A stretch of DNA of 64,000 bases from Syntrophobotulus glycolicus DSM 8271 (GCF_000190635.1 NC_015172.1:1-64000), one strand, 5' to 3'; counted from the stretch's first letter, positions 29,100 through 38,559 are shown. A program made the numbers and translations. The notes: generated from the sequence alone by a model not told the origin.

Positions 29100-30152
29100 T
29101 TAAACCTCCTTTAGAAACCAGTGGTGGGTCTTATTAATAAAGCGTACTAGCAAAAGCATAACGGGGACTTCGGTCAATACGCCCACCGTACAAGCAAGCA
29201 CAACCGGCGAATTTGGACCGAAAAGGGCAATTGCTACCGCTACAGAAAGTTCGAAGAAGTCCGAGGCTGCAATCAGAGAAGCCGGAGCCGCAATATTGTG
29301 TGGTTGCTTTGTCCACTTGCATATCAAGTAGGTAAAGTTGGCGGAGATTACGTTTTGCAGAACCAGCGGTACTGCGATCAGCAAAACGAACAGAGGCTGT
29401 TCCAAAATAATGTCACCTTGGAAGGAAAAAATGATAATCAAGGTGAGCAGCAACCCCAAGGTCGTGATGCCGTCAAACTTGGGGAGAAATCTTTCGTTGA
29501 AATACTCTATGCCTTTTTTCTGTATCATCAGAAAGCGCGTAAGTGCGCCGCCAGCCAGCGGAACGACAACGAATAATACGATGGAAAAGAAGAGCGTATC
29601 CCAAGGAATCGTAACGCCGTTTACTCCCAACAAGATTTGTACCAATGGCACAAACAATACGAGAATCAAGAGGTCATTGACCGAAACCTGTACAAGGGTA
29701 TGCGCCGGATCGCCTTTGGTCAGATGACTCCATACAAACACCATCGCCGTGCAGGGTGCTACGCCCAGCAATACTGCGCCTGTTACGAAGTCCTGTGCCA
29801 AATCCGCTGGGATGAAGGCTTGAAAGATAACTTTGAAAAACAGGGTTGCTAACCCGAACATGAGGAAGGGCTTGATGAGCCAGCTGCTACCGCTGGAAAT
29901 AAGGATGCCTGAAGGATTTTTCCTCACATTCTTGATAGACTGGAAATCAATCTTCATCATCATGGGGAAAATCATAATCCAAATGAGTACGGCAATCGGG
30001 AGGTTCTGCCCGGCGTATTGAAATCCTTCCAAGACATCTGGAATGCCGGGCAGGAATTTTCCGACAAGGATTCCAGCCGCCATGCACAGCAGCACCCACA
30101 CGGTTAGATATTTTTCAAAAAAGCCAATACCTTTATTTTTTTCTTGGCTCAT
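29100..30152 (-). CDS. acr3: arsenite efflux permease, ACR3 family
   Basis: ACR3 exports arsenite across the membrane. The 350-residue protein has about ten hydrophobic segments, the conserved ILIWIMIFPMMMKIDF near residue 58 and GVAPCTAMVFVWSHL near 131, which contains the essential cysteine. The end region ASDFFELSVAVAI is also typical. The length fits. Its ATG overlaps the stop of the DUF2703 gene, and the BFD-like gene follows, all in the ars operon. Confidence 0.95.
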   Translation of the reverse strand: MSQEKNKGIGFFEKYLTVWVLLCMAAGILVGKFLPGIPDVLEGFQYAGQNLPIAVLIWIMIFPMMMKIDFQSIKNVRKNPSGILISSGSSWLIKPFLMFGLATLFFKVIFQAFIPADLAQDFVTGAVLLGVAPCTAMVFVWSHLTKGDPAHTLVQVSVNDLLILVLFVPLVQILLGVNGVTIPWDTLFFSIVLFVVVPLAGGALTRFLMIQKKGIEYFNERFLPKFDGITTLGLLLTLIIIFSFQGDIILEQPLFVLLIAVPLVLQNVISANFTYLICKWTKQPHNIAAPASLIAASDFFELSVAVAIALFGPNSPVVLACTVGVLTEVPVMLLLVRFINKTHHWFLKEV

Positions 30153-30694
30153 ATCACATCACCGCCCTTTCCCTGACGTTCCGTTTCATCCTTGTGTGTC
30201 TTGGCTATAAAGTATGTTTCCAGATTTTCTGGAAGCCAATAGGCTTCACGCTCCGGCTCGCCCTGATTGGGGTTATACACTTCCCGTAGAATGGCATCCA
30301 CGATCAATTCCTTCGGAGGGGATGTATATTCGACTCCGTTATATACCCATACACGGCAATCTACGGTATCACCGCAATGTTCTCCACAGTCCTCGCAGAC
30401 TGATTCCCGCGATTCCACGGCAATATCGTTTCCGTTCACACGGATGGTCGGTGAGCTGACCAAATGATACTGTATCGCCAACTCTCTCGTTGTGATGTTC
30501 ACTTCATTTACCTTGACTTCATATCCTGACGCATTCAGCACCACGGCTACGCCGGAAACTGCGTCGTCCAGAGCTTTTTCCGTATCCTGGCACCTGCCGC
30601 AAACGGTCGTGTCCAGATAAAGAAAATCAATGTTTATTGACTTTTTCGGCTCTGGCTGGCAGCAATTTTCAGAAGAACAACAACATTTACTCAT
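30149..30694 (-). CDS. DUF2703 cysteine-rich protein of the ars operon
   Basis: The 181-residue protein starts MSKCCCSSENCCQPEP, has a thioredoxin-like core with the pair CGRC in DTTVCGRCQDTEK near residue 37, and an additional SVCEDCGEHCGDTVDC cysteine cluster. DUF2703 proteins are recurrent neighbours of arsR and acr3; a role in binding or transferring arsenite or in thiol redox is likely but unproved. The ATG at 30694 overlaps the arsR stop by eight bases; longer frames run back into arsR and are unlikely. Confidence 0.8.
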   Translation of the reverse strand: MSKCCCSSENCCQPEPKKSINIDFLYLDTTVCGRCQDTEKALDDAVSGVAVVLNASGYEVKVNEVNITTRELAIQYHLVSSPTIRVNGNDIAVESRESVCEDCGEHCGDTVDCRVWVYNGVEYTSPPKELIVDAILREVYNPNQGEPEREAYWLPENLETYFIAKTHKDETERQGKGGDVI

Positions 30695-31022
30695 TTTCGT
30701 TACACCCCTTACAACAATTTGTTTTATCTCTGCAAATACAATTTTCTTTATCGGATGTGATCGCCCAGAAAAACTGCTTTGTTTTGCCGATGGCATCATC
30801 ATCCAAAGAATAATACGTCCATTTGCCTTCTGCCCGTGCCTTGACAAGTCCGCATTCGCAGAGGAGTTTCATGTGATGGGACAGCGTGGATTGGGACATT
30901 TCAAACTTCTCTAAAATCTCGCAGGCACAAAGTTCTCCACAGGAGAGCATATCCACAATCATGGCTCTTTTGGGATCGCCCAATGCTTTGAACACTTTTG
31001 TGTTCTCTAAGTAATAGTTCAT
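30687..31022 (-). CDS. arsR: ArsR-family arsenical repressor
   Basis: The 111-residue winged-helix repressor controls the ars operon. It has the metalloid site motif SCGELCACEILEKF near residue 27, the recognition helix QSTLSHHMKLLCECGLV, and a C-terminal cysteine-rich tail (CICRDKTNCCKGC) that may add ligands. It is the first gene of the operon and is preceded by an operator and good promoter on the same strand. Confidence 0.94.
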   Translation of the reverse strand: MNYYLENTKVFKALGDPKRAMIVDMLSCGELCACEILEKFEMSQSTLSHHMKLLCECGLVKARAEGKWTYYSLDDDAIGKTKQFFWAITSDKENCICRDKTNCCKGCNENE

Positions 31023-31031
31023 ACCAACACC

Positions 31032-31087
31032 TCAAATCTAAATACTTTGATATGTTATATTATATGTTTCAAATCGAAATTCGTCAA
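31032..31087 (-). promoter_or_regulatory. ars operon promoter and ArsR operator
   Basis: On the minus strand TTGACG (31082-31087) and TATAAT (31059-31064) are 17 bases apart. Downstream, TCAAAGTATTTAGATTTGA (31032-31050) is an inverted repeat with arms TCAAA/TTTGA, the kind bound by ArsR repressors, placed between the start point and the arsR ATG. Confidence 0.75.
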
Positions 31088-31182
31088 TGTGAAGTCATGA
31101 TTTTTTATAGAAAGTTTTTTCGCACATCAAGGATAGCTTTCAATCACTTTATCAATAGCAAAAGAGCCTCTGAGAGAGACTC

Positions 31183-31350
31183 TTATTCGTTTACTGCCAT
31201 TTTTCTTTTGAGGTGGTGTGCTTTTTGATCATTTACCTCCACCATTTCGCTAATCATTTCAATCTGTTCCGGTATCAAATGTTTAAACTGCTTTCCGAGC
31301 TGCTCCACGCTGTCAGGTATCACGGGATGTTCCAGAAGATCTCCAAAATG
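31183..31350 (-). pseudogene. C-terminal fragment of an unrecognised gene
   Basis: On the minus strand a 55-codon open stretch begins right after a TAA and reads HFGDLLEHPVIPDSVEQLG, then KHLIPEQIEMISEMVEV, ending KRKMAVNE and a TAA at 31183. The amphipathic, Glu/Lys-rich pattern looks like protein, but there is no start or ribosome site. It is probably the tail of a gene cut by the cargo insertion. I do not recognise the family. Apart from this and the terminator, 31,088-31,512 holds nothing clear. Confidence 0.35.
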
Positions 31351-31454
31351 TTACATAAAAACATAGTAAGATACACCTTGTTCTTTTTCTGTGATAATAT
31401 CTTCTTAGAGTGAGAGATTCCGGTGGGTTCACCACGAACCGCACCTCGGTCCAG

Positions 31455-31489
31455 CAAAAAAACGGAGTACCCCCTTGGCGGGAACTCTG
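31455..31489 (-). terminator. terminator of the transfer operon
   Basis: On the minus strand CAGAGTTCCCGCC pairs with GGGGGTACTCCG, allowing two mismatches, and is followed by TTTTTTT. It lies 24 bases after the stop of the last gene of the transfer region. Confidence 0.6.
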
Positions 31490-31512
31490 TCTTTTCGCTT
31501 TGCCGCATCCTG

Positions 31513-31779
31513 CTATTTTCTTAAAATAAGTCTGTTGCTGGTATTGCTCCCATTCTCCCGGAAGCGAGGCTCCTTTTCAATGAGTCCCGCCCTCACCAGA
31601 TCATGTAAGGCACGCTTGACGGTGCTGCGGGAAAGCTGCAGATCGGAAGCAATGGTCTTTACCGCAGGCCAGCAGTCCTTTCCTTTTCCTGCCCGGTCAC
31701 AAATATATATATAAACAGCCCTCGCCCGATGGGGAATCTCATCGGGCGAAGCGGTATAAATGTGGTTGAAGTAGCTCAT
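31513..31779 (-). CDS. winged-helix DNA-binding protein
   Basis: This 88-residue protein has a helix-turn-helix of the replication-initiator/GntR-like kind: CWPAVKTIASDLQLSRSTVK near residue 36, then RALHDLVRAGLIEKEPRF as third helix and wing. It lies 11 bases downstream of the coupling-protein gene and is the last gene of the minus-strand transfer region. Small HTH proteins at this spot are common in Firmicutes ICEs. A regulatory role in transfer is inferred. Confidence 0.75.
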   Translation of the reverse strand: MSYFNHIYTASPDEIPHRARAVYIYICDRAGKGKDCWPAVKTIASDLQLSRSTVKRALHDLVRAGLIEKEPRFRENGSNTSNRLILRK

Positions 31780-31790
31780 GGGAACCTCCT

Positions 31791-33614
31791 TTACGTTTTG
31801 AGTACATTACGGCGGCGCATGGTGTTTTCAGATGGTTCTGCTACCGGGGTATGAAGGGTTCCTGTTCTGGACGGCGGCTCCAATATCTCCCCGGTTTCTT
31901 CGTCCACCATAAGGCAGGCCGTGTGCTTGCGGACGATATTTTCCTCCAGCATCTGCTTATCGGCATAGACCACTTTTCGATGAGCTTTTTCCTCCATGGT
32001 GTAAGCCTCTCCGAAACGGATGCCCCATTCAAGGAACAGCCGCAGCTTTGTCCTCATGGGATGGGTGCCGGTTTTCATCACGACAAAGCTGCCCTTTGGA
32101 ATGGATTTCAATTCGTCCGGTGTCATGAGAGGGCGCTCCATCATCTGCAAGGATTGGCTGGGGTCATTCTTACCACGACTCACGCTGCCGCTCATGATCG
32201 TGCGGCTGCCCAATGCTTTACTCAGCACTTCGGCGGTCTGGCTGTTGGGGGCAAAGCCGCCAAAGATGGTGTCCTGGCAATTGTCCACGATTATTTCTGA
32301 ACCCTCTTTGCCGTAATTCTTTTCGAGCTGGCCGAAGGACTGTATGATTGGTACCATAGAAAGCCGGCGAGAGCGTGAGGCGCTGAAAATTAATTCGAGC
32401 GATTCGATGGCTGGAAGCGTTCCGAGCTCATCGCAGTAAAACATTACTCGGTTTTTCAGCTTGCCTCCGTTTTCATCCGCAACCGCAAGGATTTCCCTGT
32501 AGAGCTGTTGGATCATAAGGCTGACCATAAAGTATTTGGTCAAATCTTCTTCTGGTAATACGATGAACAGAGCGGATTTTTCGTTACAGAATTTCTCCGC
32601 ATCAATGGATGTTTCAAAACACAGAATCTGTTCCATTTCGGAGTCGAGAAAGGCATTCAAACGGGATAGCACAGTGGAAAGTACCGACGCCATAGCCTGC
32701 TCCGCGGAATTTAGGGCTGCTCCTGCAAACCAGCGGGCCTTGTGGTCGGATGGCAATTTATCCATTAATAGCTGAAACTGACTTTTCCCCTTTACCTTGC
32801 TGGGCACGAGTAAGTCCTGAACCAATTTGAACACGCTGATGATATGGCGGCAGTCCACCTTTTTCCCATCTACCTCAGTGGGGGGCAAATACTCGGCAAT
32901 CAGCAGAATCACTGAGGACAGGAGTCCTTCTGCGGCATCATAAAAAAACTGATTCTGTCCGTAATTCTCGTTGCTGGCGTTGATGATGGTTTTGGAGATA
33001 ATCTTGGCGTATTTTTCTGCTTTTGCCTTTGCCACAATGTTGTTTTCATCGGCAAGGTACTGATCCATGTAGGTGTTCACCAGATGGAGCATATTGTTGC
33101 CGTCCGAGCGGGTGGGGTTTCTTAGGTCGATGACCGCCACATGGTAGCCGTAGTGGTTGCGGGCGATAGTTCCATAGTTTCTATACAGGTCGCCCTTGGT
33201 GTCGGTGGTCAGGAAGCTCATGCCGGAGGCACAGGCATATTCCAGGTTGGGGTATAAAAAGTATGCAGTTTTCCCCACGCCAGAGGCACCGATCATGAGA
33301 CAGTGGACATCGTCAGTATCCACCATTGCCGTAACTTTATTTTTTGCACCTACGCTTCCGAGAATGATTCCCTGCTCGGCGGCAGTAGGGAGGCATTGTC
33401 CTTGCCTCCACAGCTCCGGCTGAAAGGGGATGTGCTTATAGGTATTTTTGATTTCCTGTTTTGATGCGAACCGTGCCGTACCATGCTGGCCATCACCTAC
33501 CGTGCGGGACTTGATTCCGTTTAGGGTATAATAGTGAGCCAAAAGGGAAAGACCGCCGATGACACAAAACATCACGGCGGCCGCTGCAATTAAAATATAG
33601 ACCTGAGACGGCAT
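31791..33614 (-). CDS. traG: VirD4/TraG-family coupling protein
   Basis: The 607-residue ATPase couples the relaxase-DNA complex to the secretion channel. An N-terminal membrane segment (VYILIAAAAVMFCVIGGLSL) is followed by Walker A IGASGVGKTAYFLYPN near residue 107, TTDTKGDLY near 140 and Walker B VMFYCDELGTLP near 395. A DNA-pump-like SRSRRLSMVPIIQS segment follows. The length and single visible membrane segment (a second may lie in the N-terminus) fit T4CPs of Tn1549-type ICEs. It lies 66 bases after the Toprim protein gene. Confidence 0.95.
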   Translation of the reverse strand: MPSQVYILIAAAAVMFCVIGGLSLLAHYYTLNGIKSRTVGDGQHGTARFASKQEIKNTYKHIPFQPELWRQGQCLPTAAEQGIILGSVGAKNKVTAMVDTDDVHCLMIGASGVGKTAYFLYPNLEYACASGMSFLTTDTKGDLYRNYGTIARNHYGYHVAVIDLRNPTRSDGNNMLHLVNTYMDQYLADENNIVAKAKAEKYAKIISKTIINASNENYGQNQFFYDAAEGLLSSVILLIAEYLPPTEVDGKKVDCRHIISVFKLVQDLLVPSKVKGKSQFQLLMDKLPSDHKARWFAGAALNSAEQAMASVLSTVLSRLNAFLDSEMEQILCFETSIDAEKFCNEKSALFIVLPEEDLTKYFMVSLMIQQLYREILAVADENGGKLKNRVMFYCDELGTLPAIESLELIFSASRSRRLSMVPIIQSFGQLEKNYGKEGSEIIVDNCQDTIFGGFAPNSQTAEVLSKALGSRTIMSGSVSRGKNDPSQSLQMMERPLMTPDELKSIPKGSFVVMKTGTHPMRTKLRLFLEWGIRFGEAYTMEEKAHRKVVYADKQMLEENIVRKHTACLMVDEETGEILEPPSRTGTLHTPVAEPSENTMRRRNVLKT

Positions 33615-33680
33615 AATAGTATCCTCCTTCTTCTGAATTCATTTAGAATGTCAGAAGCGGGGATGGAGTTATTGCCGGGA

Positions 33681-35099
33681 TTACATAGACAGTTTCATTT
33701 CCTGGGTCTGCTCCATCTTTTGCCGGTATTTCTCCAGCAGGATCGCTCCTTTGAGGCCGTGGGAGGCAATGCGTTCATAGCACTCTGCCAGCTTTTCCTT
33801 TTCACCGGCGGTCACCACACGCTCAAAGCCCTGCAGAGCCATGATATCGGATTCCAGTAAATCCAGCCGGGTTTTCAGATGTCCGCGGTTTTCATAAGTC
33901 CTGAAACCACTATGCAGGCGGCTTTGCACCGTGGAGAGATTCCGGCTGTGATCCATCTGCCGATACTCCCTCGCAGCAGCAGCCATGGAGAGGCGACACA
34001 TTTCCCTCAGACATTCATCCACCCCTGAAAATTGTCCCCAATGCAGATGGGATCGGGCTTTTACGAGCAGGGCTGACAGGGTGTTGGCGGAACAGTTGGA
34101 TTTCACAGTCATTGACGTTTCGGTAAGCTCCCGGCATATTTCATCCCGGATTAAATGCTGGGGATGTTCCTCAGCAGGGATTGCCGGTAATCCGTGATTT
34201 GCCTTGATATCCTCGTTCCAGTCCTTGTGTATGGACAAATCCCTATCACATGAAACACACTTTTCTATGAGCAGATCGTGATATTTCTCCGAGGCTTCGA
34301 TCCCCGCCTCGTCATGATCCAGACACAGAACCACATGGTTTAGGTTCGGATGCAGCTCCAGCATCTTCAGCATGGCGTATTCGGAAACACCGCAGAGCGC
34401 CACATAGCTGTGGTTCCGCCAGTCGTTGGGATGCAGGGTGATGTAAGACAGCAAGTCGATGGGAGCCTCAAACACATAGAGGTGGTTACTTGTGCCGATG
34501 TGGTGGAAGCTGTATGCCGGATCGCAGCTATCCACATTTCCTTTGAAGCCGGTTCCCTCGGTATAGAGCCCTCGTTTATGGGCATGGCGGGGAACTCCGT
34601 TTTCATCGTATCCCACAAAGACCGCATTGTGGTATTCCTTCATGCTGTCCTTAGATTTTTCACAGCTCTCATACAGGAGCTTCGCCTTGGCAAAGTAACT
34701 GACCACTTCACGGTCGATGAGCCGGGTTTTCACCAAGTACGCATAGACGCGGCGCATATCGCTGTGGGGATTCGGAAGGGCAAAGGGCTGTTTCGCCTCC
34801 TGTTTCTTTTGTGAGGCGGGTCGATAGACTTCGCCCTGCTCACCGCCCAGCAGCATGGTTACAGCCTCAGGAAAGGTGAGGCCATAGAACTGTCGCACGA
34901 AGTCAATGGCATACCCGCCGCTCTCTGCAGAGTGATCGTACCACTCGTTTCCCCGGACGGTAATGCTGTGGTCGGACGCCAACCGCTTATCCCGGCCGCT
35001 GGGGATTAGCTTCTCACCGCGCCGATGGAGAAAATCCACGAGGTCTACATTGTTGGCACGGTATTTCTGGTCATCTGTAAAATGCACATATACACCCAT
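33681..35099 (-). CDS. DUF3991/Toprim primase-like protein
   Basis: The 472-residue protein has an N-terminal zinc-finger-like CHC2-type primase region (about 1-90), a DUF3991 region with VVSYFAKAKLLYES near residue 125, and a Toprim domain with YVFEAPIDLLS near 215 and VVLCLDHDEAGIEA near 268, where the acidic metal ligands lie. Such proteins on ICEs are thought to prime the complementary strand of transferred DNA, although activity is not proven for most. The C-terminal 150 residues are helical. The Toprim acidic motif is intact. Confidence 0.85.
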   Translation of the reverse strand: MGVYVHFTDDQKYRANNVDLVDFLHRRGEKLIPSGRDKRLASDHSITVRGNEWYDHSAESGGYAIDFVRQFYGLTFPEAVTMLLGGEQGEVYRPASQKKQEAKQPFALPNPHSDMRRVYAYLVKTRLIDREVVSYFAKAKLLYESCEKSKDSMKEYHNAVFVGYDENGVPRHAHKRGLYTEGTGFKGNVDSCDPAYSFHHIGTSNHLYVFEAPIDLLSYITLHPNDWRNHSYVALCGVSEYAMLKMLELHPNLNHVVLCLDHDEAGIEASEKYHDLLIEKCVSCDRDLSIHKDWNEDIKANHGLPAIPAEEHPQHLIRDEICRELTETSMTVKSNCSANTLSALLVKARSHLHWGQFSGVDECLREMCRLSMAAAAREYRQMDHSRNLSTVQSRLHSGFRTYENRGHLKTRLDLLESDIMALQGFERVVTAGEKEKLAECYERIASHGLKGAILLEKYRQKMEQTQEMKLSM

Positions 35100-35109
35100 G
35101 ATCCCCCTC

Positions 35110-35229
35110 CTATTTATGGCGAGTGCCGATTCTATGAAAAAAAGCCGCCCTTTTTACAGGACGGCAATAGGTCTGGAGCGATTTCTCTTTGATCGGCGGC
35201 TGCTCAATTTTCTTTTTCTGTTTCTTCAC
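35110..35229 (-). CDS. small basic protein, 39 residues
   Basis: A GTG start at 35229 lies seven bases after GGAGG. The 39-residue product is very basic (KKQKKKIEQPPIKEK near the N-terminus, ending RIGTRHK). It fits between the relaxase and Toprim genes with 10 and 16 base gaps, which supports a real gene. Function unknown; a nucleic-acid or membrane contact role would fit the charge. Confidence 0.5.
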   Translation of the reverse strand: MKKQKKKIEQPPIKEKSLQTYCRPVKRAAFFHRIGTRHK

Positions 35230-35245
35230 GGTTATCCTCCAATCG

Positions 35246-38122
35246 TTATAATGACATGGTCTGTTCGTGGTCATCCCTCGCATGGCCCTGCGCCTGCTTT
35301 TTCTCACGGAGCTTGCGGAGGAGCTTACGGTCGGTTCTCTGGCCGGGTGGTTTCAGCGGTGGGGCGTTGTCTGCAAAAACACGGCTCATGTGATGCAGGA
35401 GCCGTGTTCCCGCCAGCAGAACGGAGGGGTCTTTGAAATCATCTATATGGGCGAGGAAAAATTGGGCGTAAATGTTGCCCTGTGCTGCCGAGAGGGTAAA
35501 CCAGCGGACGGCAGTTTCTTTGTCTTTGGGGACATCTTTTCCCATCAGATACAGCTTGCCGAGGGTGTACTGCGCATACTGATTTCCCTGTTCTGCGGCA
35601 GCCGTCAGAAATTGCAGGGCAGTCTGAATATCCTTTGGCACATCCTCGCCCATAAGGTAAATCTTGCCCAGCCGGTACTGTGCAAATTGATTGCCCTGAC
35701 CGGCAGACCGTTTTAGGTATTCCAGAGCTTTGGGAACATCCTTCGGAACATCCTCCCCCTTGAAGTAGAGGACGCCGAGGGCATATTCAGCAAATTGGTT
35801 CTTTCTGTCGGCGGCAAAGGTCATCCAGCGAATGGCGGACTCCACATCCTTCAGTACGCCCTCACCGCCGAGGTACAGCTTGCCGAGCCGGTATGCGGCG
35901 AAGTCATTATCCTGTCCTGCGGAAAGGGTATAAAGCCGTATTGCCTCTGCGATATTCTGCGGAACGTGCTGTCCCTTTTCATAGAGCTTGCCGAGAAAAT
36001 ATGCGGCATAGGGATTCTCAGCCTCCACCGCTTTTTTGAGGTAGCCGAGGGCTTTCTCCACATCCTGCTGTGGTGCTTTTTCATCGGAGAGGATAAGCTT
36101 GGCAAGCTGGTGGTAGGCAAAGGGGTTTCCCACGAATGCCGCTTTTTCAAAGTATTCCTTTGCCCTGGCTTCATCCTTGTCGGTACCCACACCATTCAGA
36201 AGCATCCAGCCCAAACGGTACTGGAGCTTATCATCATGGCCCTGTTCCTCCAGGGAAACAAAACCGAGAAAGGCTTCCTTGAAACGACGGTCAGAGTCCT
36301 GCTGATTTTTTACACAGCCAATTCCGTCCCTCAGCATTTTACCAAGTTCAAAACTGGCATAGGGGAAGCTCTGGTCTGCCGAGCGGGTGTAGAGGGCAAA
36401 GGCAGATTCATGATCCTGATCCACACCTTTGCCATGGTAATACAGGCCGCCAAGAGAATACTGTGCGTACTTGTAATTCTCATCCGCAGACAGGGTGAGC
36501 CAATCCGCCGCCTGCAGATAGTCCTGCTCTGTGCCAAGTCCGGCGGCATACATTTTGCCGATACGGTACTCGGTGTACTTCCAAGGTTTTTCTTCCTCGG
36601 CAGCATGGAAAACAGCAAGGGCCTTTTCGTACCAGCGGTATGCTTCATCGGCGTCCGCTTCGCAGCCAAGACCATCCGCAGACATTCTGCCCAGGTCACA
36701 TAAGGCGAGAGGGTTATCTGCCTCCGCTTCCATGAGGAAGAGTTCATGGGCTTTTTCAAAATCCTGCAAAATTCCGGCATCCTCATCGCCATATAAATAT
36801 TGCTTTGCCTGTTTGTAGCCATCCGTCCACCATGAGTCGGAGGATTCCTTATCGGCAGAGGCTTCATCGCTGGAGGACCGTTCCCCGGAATCATCTGCCG
36901 GTTCCTGATCTTCTTCATCCGCCATGTCAGAGGAGGGCATCTCCAGATCATCCTCCGACTCCGGCAGGGCTGTTTCCACAGATGCCGGTTCCTCAAAGGT
37001 CATGCTCCCAATCAGCAATGCTTCTTGAATGACCATGTTGCGGATGGGCTTAAAATCATCACAGCGGGAAAGGGGCGGCGGCTCTGACGGTGTTTCGGTG
37101 TAGATGGATTCGATCCTGCCCCTGACCTCCCACCACAGGCGATAGGCTTCTGCGATACGGCTGTCCTTGGCAAGCTCATCCACGATTTCATCCACCACAT
37201 TTTTCAGGTCTGCTTTGAGATAGCCATACTGTTTTTTACCGGAGGTGTTTTGCAGGCGCTCAGCAAGGTGTGTAATGAGCTGCTCCATGCGGCCGCTCTG
37301 TAAAACGCCGCCTTTCATCTGACGGATCATCTCCCTCATGGACTCGGCCGCCTGTTCCTTCAGGTCATCCCGCCGCTGCGTCTTTTCTCCGTAGAGCGGA
37401 ATGAGCTCCTGACGAAAAATCTCATTTGCCAGAGAGGACTTCATTTTTTTGATGCCCTGTTTCGTAAGATAGCCCTCTCTTGGGTCGGTGCTATAGCAGA
37501 CCATGTGAATATGCGGATGGTGCGATTCATTGTGAAAGGCGGCATACCATTTCAGATGGTCAGGATGGATTTTCATGTTCTCCGCAATTTCCACAGCCTT
37601 TTCAGAAAGCAGAGCCTTCCATGCAAGTACATTGTCATATCCCATCTGTGCGGCATCCTCACGCCGGAGAGAAATAATCGGAGTCCACACATTTCCGGTG
37701 TGGTTGGCTACTTCATCAGCGACCTGTGATAAAACTAGCGGATCGTCACCGGCTGTGAATAAGCCATGGCTGTCAAACTTTTCGACACGGGGACGGTTTG
37801 CGATGTAGTCCAGATATTTTTCCCGGCCGCTGATTTTATCAAGATGCCGTTCCAATGCGATGGTGATGAATTCGGAGGCGTTTCCCCGGTTGGAATTTTC
37901 GAGGTAATCCTCATATTCAAACAGTTCCTTGGCATCGGGAAACTCCCGGAGTATCTGTGCAATCAAATCCTTTTGTTTTTTGGTGGAGTGCCAGAGCTTA
38001 TGACCACTTTCCATTTTTTCTACGCCGTCGCGGGTGGCAATGTATTTGACGAGGTTGCTTAAATGGGCAGCAGTCTTTTCCCCGCCTTTGAGGTAGGGGC
38101 ACTTGAGAATGATGCGGGCCAT
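35246..38122 (-). CDS. MobP-type relaxase with C-terminal Sel1 repeats
   Basis: This 958-residue protein joins a relaxase to a repeat domain. The N-terminal ~300 residues have the histidine triad HNESHHPHIHMV near residue 194 and early helix KYIATRDGVEK, as in MobP relaxases of Firmicutes ICEs, which nick oriT and stay bound to the 5' end. An acidic linker around 390-430 follows. Residues about 450-900 carry 11-12 Sel1-like repeats (patterns such as YAQYSLGGLYYHGKGV), a solenoid for protein contact. Its ATG overlaps the MobC-like stop by one base. It appears intact. Confidence 0.88.
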   Translation of the reverse strand: MARIILKCPYLKGGEKTAAHLSNLVKYIATRDGVEKMESGHKLWHSTKKQKDLIAQILREFPDAKELFEYEDYLENSNRGNASEFITIALERHLDKISGREKYLDYIANRPRVEKFDSHGLFTAGDDPLVLSQVADEVANHTGNVWTPIISLRREDAAQMGYDNVLAWKALLSEKAVEIAENMKIHPDHLKWYAAFHNESHHPHIHMVCYSTDPREGYLTKQGIKKMKSSLANEIFRQELIPLYGEKTQRRDDLKEQAAESMREMIRQMKGGVLQSGRMEQLITHLAERLQNTSGKKQYGYLKADLKNVVDEIVDELAKDSRIAEAYRLWWEVRGRIESIYTETPSEPPPLSRCDDFKPIRNMVIQEALLIGSMTFEEPASVETALPESEDDLEMPSSDMADEEDQEPADDSGERSSSDEASADKESSDSWWTDGYKQAKQYLYGDEDAGILQDFEKAHELFLMEAEADNPLALCDLGRMSADGLGCEADADEAYRWYEKALAVFHAAEEEKPWKYTEYRIGKMYAAGLGTEQDYLQAADWLTLSADENYKYAQYSLGGLYYHGKGVDQDHESAFALYTRSADQSFPYASFELGKMLRDGIGCVKNQQDSDRRFKEAFLGFVSLEEQGHDDKLQYRLGWMLLNGVGTDKDEARAKEYFEKAAFVGNPFAYHQLAKLILSDEKAPQQDVEKALGYLKKAVEAENPYAAYFLGKLYEKGQHVPQNIAEAIRLYTLSAGQDNDFAAYRLGKLYLGGEGVLKDVESAIRWMTFAADRKNQFAEYALGVLYFKGEDVPKDVPKALEYLKRSAGQGNQFAQYRLGKIYLMGEDVPKDIQTALQFLTAAAEQGNQYAQYTLGKLYLMGKDVPKDKETAVRWFTLSAAQGNIYAQFFLAHIDDFKDPSVLLAGTRLLHHMSRVFADNAPPLKPPGQRTDRKLLRKLREKKQAQGHARDDHEQTMSL

Positions 38123-38538
38123 TATTCTTCCGTCTCAGGGCTGCTCTGGAAATCCACCGCATCGTCCAGACGGATTTTCCCTCTGGTCCGTTTTACCTCG
38201 GCAACGCATCGGCCGCGGAGCCGGTGCAGTTCCTCATCGGTAATCTCCAGCGTAGTTGCCAGCAGATGCATCATCATGCTGATTTCCACAGAAAGCCGAA
38301 ACAGATTGTTTGCCACCCGGTTTTCGGTCTTTTGCAATGTGCCCTGGATGGATACAAGCAGAGCCTTGGAGAGATAGGAGGAGATGTCCTCCGTCCCAAG
38401 GTAGCCCATGTAGAAGCTGAGTGCCTTTTCAATAAACTCGCTGCGGCTCTTGCAGTTATCCTTTGACAGCCAGCCGTCCAGCCGTTCCATTGTTTCGGGG
38501 TACAGCCAGACCGCTGTTCGTTCCTTGTTATTTTTCAT
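38122..38538 (-). CDS. mobC: MobC-like relaxosome accessory protein
   Basis: The 138-residue protein starts with a ribbon-helix-helix-like segment (RTAVWLYPETMERLDGWL, then SRSEFIEKALSFYMGYLG) followed by a long helical part with VANNLFRLSVEISMMMHLLA. Proteins of this shape directly upstream of relaxase genes bind oriT and help nicking. The stop overlaps the relaxase ATG. The 400-base noncoding stretch in front of it has palindromes fitting an origin of transfer. Confidence 0.8.
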   Translation of the reverse strand: MKNNKERTAVWLYPETMERLDGWLSKDNCKSRSEFIEKALSFYMGYLGTEDISSYLSKALLVSIQGTLQKTENRVANNLFRLSVEISMMMHLLATTLEITDEELHRLRGRCVAEVKRTRGKIRLDDAVDFQSSPETEE

Positions 38539-38559
38539 GTGAAATCCGACCTTTCATGG

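Noticed and set aside
35795-36703. 302-codon plus-strand open frame
   Set aside because: It mirrors the Sel1 repeats of the relaxase gene; repeated low-stop sequence explains its length.
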